From positions 1 through 11,710 of the forward strand of contig CAZYBC010000029.1 of assembly GCA_964645645.1 (NCBI GenBank): a stretch of DNA of 11,710 nt. Reading direction: 5' to 3'. Position 1 is the stretch's first letter; each line of letters opens with the position of its first letter. A program made the position numbers and the translations under genes. This DNA comes from CAZYBC01 sp964645645. GTDB lineage: Bacteria; Patescibacteriota; Microgenomatia; UBA1400; PJMF01. Of this stretch, positions 5,957 to 11,710 are shown in pieces. Under the pieces are notes generated by a model. The model worked only from the letters and a program-made list of their open reading frames with translations. It made no database searches and was not told where the DNA came from.

Positions 5957-7174
5957 TTAGTAGTAGGTTTTTTTACTTAATTTTTCTGGCAGCAAGGATT
6001 TATTTTTGTCAGGATACATTTGATAGCCTTTACTGTAACCTAAATTTTTCATCAATTTAGTTGGGGCATTGCGTAATTCTAATGGAATAGGCAAATTGCC
6101 ATACTTTTGCACATCCGCCAATGCCTGCATGTAAGCATCATAAGCCCGGCGATCTTTTTTGGCTTGCGCTAAATAAACTGTGCCAGCAGCTAAATTTTCT
6201 TGACATTCTGGATAACCAATTTGCTGGCAAGCCTGAAAGACTGCGTTAGCTACCACCAGGGCTGTGGGACTAGCCACATCTTCACTGGCAAACACCACCA
6301 TCCGCCGAGCAATAAAAAGTGGGTCTTCCCCAGCATTAACCATTCTAGCTAAATAATACAAAGCTGCATCAACATTACTGGCCCGCATTGATTTAATAAA
6401 TGAGCTAATGGTGTCGTAGTGTTCGTCACCTAATTTGTCATAACGTAAAAATTTATTTTGATAAGCCTCTTTAAGCGTTTCCACACTTATTTTTTGATAA
6501 AGCTGATAAGTAGCATCAATAATATTGCTGGCTTGACGGCCATCACCACCTGCAAAACGGATAATCCAATCCTTGGCTTCATCATCAAAATTAATGTTAG
6601 TTTTTTGTTGAATCTTAATTAATAACTGTGATACTTGCTCATCACTTAATGATTTTAAAACAAAAACCCGCAAGCGAGATAATAAAGCACTAATCACTGA
6701 AAAGCTGGGATTTTCAGTGGTAGACCCAATCAAAGTCAACTGACCACTTTCTACAAAAGGCAATAGAAAATCTTGTTGAGCCTTATTAAAACGATGAATT
6801 TCATCTAAAAATAAAACTTTTGGTTGAATTAAATTTACTAAATCTTCACTTTGTTCAGTAACAAACTTTTTAATATCTGCCTTGCCAGCTGACACAGCTG
6901 ATAACTCCAGAAATTGTGCATCTAAAGCTTTGGCATAAATTCTAGCCAAAGTGGTTTTACCTACACCAGGTGGCCCCCAAAAAATAAAAGAAAACAACTT
7001 TTGCTGTTCAATAGCCTGACGCAAAGGTTTACCAGGCCCAACTAAATGCTCTTGACCAATAAAATCAATTAAAGAATCAGGCCGTATTTGATCAGCCAAA
7101 GGTTTACTCTGAGAAACACTAGATAAACTAGCAGGAGCTGAAGAATTAAAAGGACTAGATGACTGACGAGACAT
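5957..7174 (-). CDS. rarA: Replication-associated recombination protein A (AAA+ ATPase)
   Basis: RarA (MgsA) is a clamp-loader-like AAA+ ATPase acting at stalled or gapped replication forks, homologous to eukaryotic WRNIP1/Mgs1. The 405 residues are slightly short of E. coli RarA (447). After a Ser-rich flexible N-terminus (1-23) come 'PLADQIRPDSLIDFIGQEHL' (25-44), Walker A 'GPPGVGKTT' (67-75), Walker B 'LFLDEIHRF' (121-129), sensor 1 'GSTTENPSF' (150-158) and an arginine-finger candidate Arg167 in 'SRLRVF'. The C-terminal part has the lid and tetramerisation region typical of the family (AGEDPLFIARRMVVFASED). No SD precedes the ATG, and no other in-frame ATG is near. It heads an operon with the cupin and thioredoxin-like genes. 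Confidence 0.96.
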   Translation of the reverse strand: MSRQSSSPFNSSAPASLSSVSQSKPLADQIRPDSLIDFIGQEHLVGPGKPLRQAIEQQKLFSFIFWGPPGVGKTTLARIYAKALDAQFLELSAVSAGKADIKKFVTEQSEDLVNLIQPKVLFLDEIHRFNKAQQDFLLPFVESGQLTLIGSTTENPSFSVISALLSRLRVFVLKSLSDEQVSQLLIKIQQKTNINFDDEAKDWIIRFAGGDGRQASNIIDATYQLYQKISVETLKEAYQNKFLRYDKLGDEHYDTISSFIKSMRASNVDAALYYLARMVNAGEDPLFIARRMVVFASEDVASPTALVVANAVFQACQQIGYPECQENLAAGTVYLAQAKKDRRAYDAYMQALADVQKYGNLPIPLELRNAPTKLMKNLGYSKGYQMYPDKNKSLLPEKLSKKTYY

Positions 7175-7187
7175 AAATATATTTATG
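7172..7187. repeat. 16-bp palindrome overlapping the rarA start codon
   Basis: CATAAATATATTTATG is its own reverse complement and contains the rarA ATG (7172-7174). All-AT centre; it could be a repressor site or merely AT-rich coincidence. Confidence 0.5.
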
Positions 7188-7220
7188 CGCTAACAATACC
7201 CGAAAAGTAAAGGGGTAAAA

Positions 7221-7260
7221 TTAATATTACTGCTAAACAAAAGTGTCAACTTTTTTGACA
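7221..7260. promoter_or_regulatory. rarA promoter within an inverted TTGACA repeat
   Basis: TGTCAA (7244-7249) and TTGACA (7255-7260) form an inverted repeat with a five-base centre. Read on the minus strand, the first arm is a perfect TTGACA -35 box, followed after 17 bases by TATTAA (7226-7221), giving a start near 7214 and a leader of about 40 bases for rarA. The other arm is a perfect plus-strand -35, but the -10 positions at 16-18 bases (near CATTGTTT) are poor. Confidence 0.55.
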
Positions 7261-7290
7261 AAAAATATTTATTACGCATTGTTTTTATTT

Positions 7291-7296
7291 TATAAT
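7291..7296 (+). promoter_or_regulatory. -10 box upstream of the HTH/NB-ARC gene
   Basis: A perfect TATAAT ends 19 bases before the GTG start. Transcription would begin near 7303, giving a very short leader without an SD. The -35 region at 17 bases (TTTATT) is weak, so activation by another factor is possible. Confidence 0.45.
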
Positions 7297-7315
7297 TCAA
7301 TAAAAATATGTTTTT

Positions 7316-8161
7316 GTGCAAAATGTAAATGATAAATTTGCTATTTATTTTAAAAAATTTCGGCTTAAATCTGAATTTGAAACTTTGAAAGAATTTGCCA
7401 AAGCCTTGGCAAATGAAGGTCTAGTTTATAAGACAAGTCTTTTTTCTCATTGGCAAAGCGGCAAACGTACACCCAGAAATAGAAAGTTACTGATTAATAT
7501 CATTAAAATTTTTGTCGAAAAAGGTGGGATTTCCTCAGTAGCTGAAGCCAATTTATTTTTAGAATCTGCCAATCAAGGATATTTAACGCAACCAGAAAAA
7601 CAAATCTTTCTAAAAAAATTTACTAATGCGCCGATGTTGCTCCCCCCAGAAATAGAAAATTTTATAGGTAGAGAAAAAGAAATTATTTCAATTACTGACA
7701 AAATTAGAATTAATAAAAAAATTTTAATTACAGGAATGGCTGGAGTAGGAAAAACTTCTTTAGCAATTAGATTAGGTTATTTATTAAAAAATAATTATCC
7801 TGATGGAGTTTTATGGGCCAAAGTGGATAAAACAAATCCTTTAAATATTTTAGCCAAATTTTTTCAAGCTTATGGTGAAAACATTTTTATGGTAAAAAAT
7901 TTGACAATTCGTGCTCAAATGTTCAAAAATTTATTAACTGATAAACATTTATTAATTATTTTAGATAATGTTGAAAATGAACAAGATTTAAAATATCTTA
8001 TTCCACCACTCCCCAATCTGGATGTTATTATTACGGCTAGAAAAAAAACTTTTCCTTCATTAAACACCGCTTTTAAAATTAATTTACAATCTTTTAGCGA
8101 AGATGAATCTTTTTTATTTTTGATGAAATCATTAGGCAAAAAAAAATCTGATCCAACATGA
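7316..8161 (+). CDS. HTH + NB-ARC STAND ATPase, N-terminal piece of a frameshifted gene
   Basis: The GTG start is the only reasonable one, with an in-frame stop at 7301 and no early ATG. Residues about 12-68 form a Cro/XRE-like helix-turn-helix ('LKEFAKALANEG', 'SLFSHWQSGKRTPRN'). 'IENFIGREKEI' (113-123) opens an NB-ARC domain with P-loop 'GMAGVGKTS' (140-148), Walker B 'LLIILDNV' (212-219) and 'VIITARKK' (237-244). The frame then runs into TGA after A9 (8138-8146), before the GLPL motif. The missing part continues in the next frame, so both pieces together encode one protein of about 728 residues. STAND proteins are ATP-dependent switches used in transcription control, signalling and phage defence. 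The DNA is very AT-rich with many A tracts compared with pflB, suggesting transfer or weak selection. Confidence 0.88.
   Translation: MQNVNDKFAIYFKKFRLKSEFETLKEFAKALANEGLVYKTSLFSHWQSGKRTPRNRKLLINIIKIFVEKGGISSVAEANLFLESANQGYLTQPEKQIFLKKFTNAPMLLPPEIENFIGREKEIISITDKIRINKKILITGMAGVGKTSLAIRLGYLLKNNYPDGVLWAKVDKTNPLNILAKFFQAYGENIFMVKNLTIRAQMFKNLLTDKHLLIILDNVENEQDLKYLIPPLPNLDVIITARKKTFPSLNTAFKINLQSFSEDESFLFLMKSLGKKKSDPT
8138..8146 (+). other. A9 tract at the frameshift of the STAND gene
   Basis: Nine consecutive A lie where the frame must change. Removing one A (or adding two) joins the upstream frame to 'NLIQHETDLMNLCQ', which leads directly into the NB-ARC GLPL motif. Possible causes are indel mutation, slippage by RNA polymerase, phase variation or an assembly/sequencing error. 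Confidence 0.85.
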
Positions 8162-8171
8162 AACAGATTTA

Positions 8172-9503
8172 ATGAACTTATGTCAAACATTAGGCCACTT
8201 ACCTTTAGGAATTAGTTTATTAAGCAAAAAAATTTATTCATTACGTGAACAGGATCTTAAACAAATTTTAAATTACCTAAATCAAAACATTTTAGATAAA
8301 CTTAATAATCAAGAAATCAAGATTAAACAATTTTTTGAATTAAATTTTCAAATTTTAACTTCTGTTCAACAACAAATTTTTATTTCAATGGCTATTTTTG
8401 CTGGCCGTGATTTTTCAATTGAAAGCATTGCTTCGATTAATGACTTAAAAACCATTGAAGCTAATGAAATAATGGAAGAATTATTTAACCGATCTCTATT
8501 AGAAAAAACACAAAATAATCGTTATATTTTACATCCTTTAATCCAATTATTCTTAGAAAATAAACTCACACATCATCAGCTGATACTAAAAAAATGTTTA
8601 CAATTTTATCTTAACTGTTATCAACAACAAGGATTAAGAGAAAAAATTCACAATCTTCAATTTTTTGCTCAAGAAATTGATAATTTAATTTCTATTTTAG
8701 ATCGATTTGATTTTAATCAAGATTGGAATCTAGTTAAACAACTCTGGGAATATTTTGTCTTAACTTTGTGGGATTTAGGTTTGTGGGACAAAATCATTAG
8801 TTTAAGTAAGAAATTAAGTAAAATAGCTAAATCTAAAAATGATCGTTTACTTTTAATTCACTTATATATTCGAGATTTAGGCATTTTATATTTTCAAAGA
8901 AATGAACCACAAATTAATCAAAAAAATATTAATGAAGGTTTAATTTTAGCCACTAAACTTAACCATAAATTTTTTATTGCCTATGCTCACTTAAGATTAG
9001 GGATGATTGCTTTACAACAAAAAAAACTAACTCCAGCTATTCAACAATTAAAAATAGCCTTAGAACTTTTTACTGAACTTAAAGAAAATGGCCGCATTGG
9101 AGAAACCCTTTGTTATTTAGCTTATGCTTATTTTAATCAACAAAATTCTAAAACTGTTAAACAATTAGTTCGTCAAGCATATCGTGCTTGTGCACAGATT
9201 AATCACCAACGCGGTCAAGCTGATGCTTTAAGTTATTTAGCCGAATTCTATTTTTTTGAAAAAGATTTTCAACATGCTCAACTTTATTTTAAAAAAAGTT
9301 TAAAAATTGATGAAAAAATTGGTCGCATTGGCCAAATTTGGATTTATAATATTGCTGCTTTAGCTGCTATGGAATTAATGAAAGTCAAATCTGCTACTAA
9401 AGAACAATATCTCAACAAATACCTAAAATATAATCAATTTGCCCAAACTGTTTGGCGGGTAGATAAGTTACAACCATATCTTAATTCTTCAATTTCCACT
9501 TGA
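8172..9503 (+). CDS. C-terminal NB-ARC GLPL region and TPR repeats of the frameshifted STAND gene
   Basis: This frame stays open upstream into the A9 tract. The ATG at 8172 is internal and has no SD, so independent translation is doubtful. 'LGHLPLGISLLSKKI' (about 7-21) is the NB-ARC GLPL-type motif that the upstream frame lacks, followed by the winged-helix region ('LTSVQQQIFISMAIFAGRDFSIE'). From about residue 225 to the end, helical pairs repeat in TPR style ('AYAHLRLGMIALQQKKLTPAIQQLKIALELF', 'GETLCYLAYAYFNQQ', 'ADALSYLAEFYFFEKDFQHAQLYFKKSLKI'), usually the sensor part of STAND proteins. It ends in TGA, which no intact gene here uses. What ligand it senses cannot be read. Confidence 0.85.
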   Translation: MNLCQTLGHLPLGISLLSKKIYSLREQDLKQILNYLNQNILDKLNNQEIKIKQFFELNFQILTSVQQQIFISMAIFAGRDFSIESIASINDLKTIEANEIMEELFNRSLLEKTQNNRYILHPLIQLFLENKLTHHQLILKKCLQFYLNCYQQQGLREKIHNLQFFAQEIDNLISILDRFDFNQDWNLVKQLWEYFVLTLWDLGLWDKIISLSKKLSKIAKSKNDRLLLIHLYIRDLGILYFQRNEPQINQKNINEGLILATKLNHKFFIAYAHLRLGMIALQQKKLTPAIQQLKIALELFTELKENGRIGETLCYLAYAYFNQQNSKTVKQLVRQAYRACAQINHQRGQADALSYLAEFYFFEKDFQHAQLYFKKSLKIDEKIGRIGQIWIYNIAALAAMELMKVKSATKEQYLNKYLKYNQFAQTVWRVDKLQPYLNSSIST

Positions 9504-9510
9504 AAATCCA

Positions 9511-9548
9511 ATACAAAGCTTGTATATTTAATAATCGTGAAATATCAA
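9511..9548 (+). promoter_or_regulatory. Possible promoter for the 9555-9670 RNA
   Basis: TTGTAT (9520-9525), 17 bases and TATCAA (9543-9548) make a moderate promoter just after the STAND gene. The -35 is one arm of an inverted repeat ATACAA-AGC-TTGTAT (9511-9525), which could also be an operator. Confidence 0.35.
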
Positions 9549-9554
9549 TGGCAT

Positions 9555-9670
9555 CTTAACCAAACTTGCATTTCTAGCCTCTTTATTATTAAGAGAGCTT
9601 TTTGGCGGGTTAATGGCTAAGTGTCATAGTAAAGAAGAAAAGTACAACCCGCTAACAAGCGGGTTTTTTT
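9555..9670 (+). ncRNA. Candidate small RNA or attenuator leader
   Basis: No open frame fills this stretch. It can fold: TAGCC (9575-9579) with GGCTA (9615-9619), enclosing CTCTT/AAGAG (9579-9583/9591-9595), then a strong terminator stem at 9646-9665. GCGGGTT occurs twice (9605-9611, 9659-9665), and each copy can pair with AACCCGC (9646-9652). The first pairing would break the terminator stem. This is attenuator logic, or simply a structured sRNA of about 115 nt. It does not match 4.5S, 6S, tmRNA or RNase P as I know them. Confidence 0.4.
9646..9670 (+). terminator. Intrinsic terminator after the STAND gene / RNA candidate
   Basis: AACCCGC and GCGGGTT close the six-base loop TAACAA, followed by a run of T through 9670. 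Outer bases AGTAC (9641-9645) and GTACT (9671-9675) can pair as well, beyond the T-run. Confidence 0.85.
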
Positions 9671-9727
9671 GTACTTCAAACACTTTTGCTTATTAATTAA
9701 AATCTGATTTTTTTATCAAAAAATCAG
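9669..9727 (+). promoter_or_regulatory. Promoter and hairpin leader of the small-protein pair
   Basis: TTGTAC (9669-9674), 16 bases and TATTAA (9691-9696) form a moderate promoter beginning inside the terminator tail. A perfect 10-bp hairpin follows, CTGATTTTTT (9704-9713) with AAAAAATCAG (9718-9727), loop TATC, ending nine bases before the AAAGG SD of the next gene. Confidence 0.45.
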
Positions 9728-9745
9728 CTTAAATAGAAAGGCAAG

Positions 9746-9937
9746 ATGGAAAAAAATCTATCTAGCTTACAACTTAAAAGCCTTGCCACTTTGGCTCTGA
9801 CTTATCTTCCTGGTCAATTTAAGCACCTTTCTATTGTTAATTACAAAGATGAACAAAGCCAAGCCAGAATGAATTGGTTAATTAATCAAGCTAGTAAGGC
9901 AAATCCTTACTTTAAAAGCTGCGTAAAAAATTATTAA
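9746..9937 (+). CDS. Unknown 63-residue protein
   Basis: AAAGG four bases before the ATG is a strong SD, and the surrounding AGAAAGGCAA is identical to that of the AUA-start gene. The product is largely helical: 'NLSSLQLKSLATLALTYL' (4-21) is an amphipathic helix and 'DEQSQARMNWLINQASKA' (35-52) another. There is one Cys near the C-terminus and no signal peptide. I recognise no family. It lies 16 bases upstream of another small gene, with a strong terminator after the pair, so the two probably form a bicistronic mRNA. Confidence 0.65.
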   Translation: MEKNLSSLQLKSLATLALTYLPGQFKHLSIVNYKDEQSQARMNWLINQASKANPYFKSCVKNY

Positions 9938-9953
9938 AAAAGAAAAGGAAAGT

Positions 9954-10088
9954 ATGCCATTAATAATAGAAATTTTTAGAAAAAATCCAGAACAACCAAA
10001 AAAACCTGGAAAAAATGAGATTAGACATCAGCATGGCAAAAGAAAAGATCAAAGAGGAGGTGGAAAAGGTAAAAAAACTAAGCCGTAA
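9954..10088 (+). CDS. Unknown 44-residue Lys/Arg/Gly-rich protein
   Basis: ATG is preceded by AAAAGGAAAGT, a good SD, and the frame ends in TAA 17 bases before a strong terminator. A short hydrophobic start (MPLIIEIF) is followed by a very basic tail with KRKDQRGGGKGKKTKP (29-44). Such composition suggests an unstructured nucleic-acid-binding or ribosome-associated peptide, which is only an inference. It is below common annotation length limits, but context (SD, spacing to the 63-residue gene, terminator) supports it. Confidence 0.6.
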   Translation: MPLIIEIFRKNPEQPKKPGKNEIRHQHGKRKDQRGGGKGKKTKP

Positions 10089-10105
10089 CCCATTGATTCA
10101 TTTTT

Positions 10106-10140
10106 CCACCGCCATTTTACTTAAATGGCGGTGGGTTTTT
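10106..10140 (+). terminator. Strong intrinsic terminator of the small-protein pair
   Basis: A perfect 12-bp stem, CCACCGCCATTT (10106-10117) with AAATGGCGGTGG (10123-10134), has a five-base loop and is followed by GTTTTT. It closes the 9746-10088 unit. Confidence 0.93.
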
Positions 10141-10215
10141 CCATTTATGATCTAAAAAAACAAACTTCTCAAAATCATTCCGCAAAACTCAATTTTTTTT
10201 CTAACTGCCCCTCAT

Positions 10216-10255
10216 TATAATTTCAGCCAAAAAGTAAAAACCTTCAGGTTATAAT
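10216..10255 (+). promoter_or_regulatory. Two -10 boxes ahead of the hydrolase gene
   Basis: TATAAT occurs at 10216-10221 (giving a leader of about 35 bases) and again at 10250-10255, exactly seven bases before the ATG. The second would start transcription at or next to the start codon, a leaderless mRNA. No SD lies near the ATG. Neither has a good -35; T-rich sequence (10193-10200) precedes the first. Confidence 0.45.
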
Positions 10256-10262
10256 AATTGTA

Positions 10263-11420
10263 ATGAAAAATAAAATTCTTTTTATTTTGTTGATTTGTGT
10301 TAGTTTACTCATTGGTTTAATTAATGGCATGCTTATCACTTTTTACCATCCACAGCTTTTTTCTACTGATCTTTTTTCCCCTTTTATTCAAGAAAAATTA
10401 GTTAATAAAAATTATCCTCTTAATCAATATCGCTTTAGCCAATTACTTAATCGACCTTATCAGACCAGCCCCATCACTATTACTAAATTAGTTAAAACTG
10501 AAGCTAGCTATACTAATTATCTATTTACTTATCAAACCATGGGCAAAAAAATGACGGGTAGTTTAAATATTCCCAATGATAAAATGCCTAAAGATGGGTG
10601 GCCAGTAATTATCATGGTACGTGGTTATGCTGAGCCAGAAACTTATTATTCTGGTTATGGTACTAAAAACGCTGCGACTAAATTTACTCAAGCTGGTTAT
10701 GTTACTCTTGCCCCAGATTTTTTTGGCTTTGCTGGTAGTGATGCTGATTTTACAGATACCTGGGAAGCGCGTTTTGTTAAACCAATTAATGTGATTGAAT
10801 TAATTAAGAGTGTTCAACAGCTTGCCCAATTAGAATTTGGCGCTGAGATGACTTCTGATACTGCACCTATCACCCTTAATCCCCAAAAACTTGGCCTTTG
10901 GGCCCATAGCAACGGCGGACAAATCAGTTTATTTAGCTTGGAAATTTTAGGCGAAAAAATTCCTACTACTTTATGGGCGCCTGTAACCGCCCCTTTCCCC
11001 TATTCAATTTTATATTTCACCATTGATAATCCTGATGAAGGTAAAGAGGCTCGGGCCTGGGTATCTATGCTAGAGGAAAATTATGATGTTTTTGAATTTA
11101 GCCTCACTCGTCATCTTGATAGATTGATTGCTCCTATCCAATTACACCATGGCACGGCTGACCAAGATGCACCGCTTGCTTGGAGTGAAAATTTTTTAAA
11201 ATTAGTTGAAGGGGAAAATCAGCAACGTCAAGAAGCTAAAAATGCTCTTAAAACTGCTACGCCAGCAGGCGCAAATTCTGCAACAACTCGCTTCAATTTA
11301 GAACCAATTGAGCTCAAATTCTATAGTTATCCTAATGCCAATCACAATTTACAACCTGGCTGGGAGCAAGCTATGCAACGAGATTTAGAATTTTTTGCCA
11401 AAGAGTTTGAAAAATATTAA
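10263..11420 (+). CDS. Membrane-anchored alpha/beta hydrolase, prolyl-oligopeptidase/acyl-esterase type
   Basis: The 385 residues begin with a signal anchor (about 4-27, 'ILFILLICVSLLIGLINGML') without an obvious signal peptidase site or lipobox, so the enzyme probably faces outward, tethered to the membrane. The alpha/beta hydrolase core shows 'VIIMVRGYAEPETYY' (115-129, oxyanion region), 'GYVTLAPDFFGFAGSD' (145-160), the nucleophile elbow 'GLWAHSNGG' with Ser216, 'IQLHHGTADQDAP' with Asp300 or Asp302, and 'YPNANHN' with His361. All three catalytic classes are thus present in order. The fold resembles peptidase S9 dipeptidyl-peptidase-like enzymes, but a peptide, ester or lipid substrate cannot be decided. 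A polar Ala/Gln-rich insert (about 317-346) lies between the acid and the histidine. It is convergent with the 75-residue gene, their stops sharing TTAA. Confidence 0.88.
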   Translation: MKNKILFILLICVSLLIGLINGMLITFYHPQLFSTDLFSPFIQEKLVNKNYPLNQYRFSQLLNRPYQTSPITITKLVKTEASYTNYLFTYQTMGKKMTGSLNIPNDKMPKDGWPVIIMVRGYAEPETYYSGYGTKNAATKFTQAGYVTLAPDFFGFAGSDADFTDTWEARFVKPINVIELIKSVQQLAQLEFGAEMTSDTAPITLNPQKLGLWAHSNGGQISLFSLEILGEKIPTTLWAPVTAPFPYSILYFTIDNPDEGKEARAWVSMLEENYDVFEFSLTRHLDRLIAPIQLHHGTADQDAPLAWSENFLKLVEGENQQRQEAKNALKTATPAGANSATTRFNLEPIELKFYSYPNANHNLQPGWEQAMQRDLEFFAKEFEKY

Positions 11421-11644
11421 CTTCTTGGTTGGAGATTTCTTTTTTCTAATTCTTTGCTTATCGTATTATTTACAGTATAAGGGCCAATCTCTTCAACTGG
11501 TTGACGACCTCCAGACAATCTAACTCTAAAATTTCCCAACTTTCTCCTTTCCGGTTTTTCACCTTCCCCTGTTAACCAATTGAATAACTTTTTAAATATA
11601 GCAACTTTTTTATCTCTTGAAGGTGGAAATAATTTTTCTATCAT
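11417..11644 (-). CDS. Unknown 75-residue cationic protein
   Basis: AAAGGA lies close before the ATG, a strong SD. The product has a basic amphipathic helix 'DKKVAIFKKLFNWLTG' (11-26), then a linker 'EGEKPERRK' and a Gly/Arg-rich part 'LSGGRQPVEEIGPYTVNN'. It has no signal peptide or long membrane segment. I do not recognise the family. Its TAA overlaps that of the hydrolase gene within TTAA, which rules out an overlong shadow frame but does not prove expression. Confidence 0.6.
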   Translation of the reverse strand: MIEKLFPPSRDKKVAIFKKLFNWLTGEGEKPERRKLGNFRVRLSGGRQPVEEIGPYTVNNTISKELEKRNLQPRS

Positions 11645-11710
11645 TTTTTCCTTTCTTTTGGGTTAATAGAAAAAATGTGTTGGTTTTTTAGTTAATTTCA
11701 ATTGATATTT

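Noticed and set aside
8159..8161. UGA read as glycine or tryptophan (alternative genetic code) to extend the first STAND piece
   Set aside because: Reading through gives a short tail ending soon after and no NB-ARC motif, while the GLPL motif and TPRs lie in the other frame. No conserved Gly or Trp in any gene needs UGA.
7915..8190. Minus-strand open frame of 91 codons across the A9 tract
   Set aside because: Antisense to the NB-ARC region; translation has no recognisable domain and no SD or promoter was seen.
1..11710. CRISPR array, tRNA, rRNA, insertion sequence or integrase
   Set aside because: No regularly spaced repeats, cloverleaf, rRNA-like conserved stretch, transposase motif or terminal inverted repeats were seen on either strand.

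Overview
The window is AT-rich, tightly packed DNA from a bacterium. Tiny intergenic gaps, convergent genes that share stop-codon bases, several genes without a Shine-Dalgarno (SD) sequence, and near-exclusive TAA stops would fit a reduced, fermentative genome of the Patescibacteria/CPR type. That lineage is inferred from style and gene content; no rRNA or other marker gene is present to prove it. UGA is not needed as a sense codon.

Layout. (1) 34-4353, minus strand: pflB (pyruvate formate-lyase), pflA (its activating radical-SAM enzyme) and a helical protein that may be nucleotidyltransferase-like form one transcription unit, followed by a short GNAT acetyltransferase piece with its own promoter. 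pflB has a clear promoter at 4545-4572, a leader of about 185 nt with five hairpins, and a Cys-rich N-terminal tag. (2) 4576-5089, plus strand: a back-to-back promoter drives a 112-residue unknown protein that can only start at an AUA codon. (3) 5086-7174, minus strand: rarA, a cupin and a membrane-anchored CPHC thioredoxin-fold protein form an operon. (4) 7316-9503, plus strand: one HTH + NB-ARC + TPR (STAND) protein is split into two frames at a run of nine A. (5) 9505-10140: a possible small RNA or attenuator ending in an intrinsic terminator, then two small-protein genes and a strong terminator. (6) 10263-11420: a membrane-anchored alpha/beta hydrolase, possibly leaderless, converging on a 75-residue cationic protein.

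How they fit together. PflB converts pyruvate and CoA to acetyl-CoA and formate, and PflA installs its glycyl radical, so the operon is the core of anaerobic mixed-acid fermentation. The leader and the pflB-pflA hairpin suggest RNA-level control of yield and stoichiometry. RarA acts at stalled replication forks; its operon partners look like envelope redox and metal-cupin functions with no obvious mechanistic link. The STAND gene diverges from the rarA operon across a shared inverted promoter element and is the most transfer-like, least stable part of the window. The least explained items are the AUA-start gene, the pflB leader, the A9 frameshift and the 9505-9670 RNA candidate.
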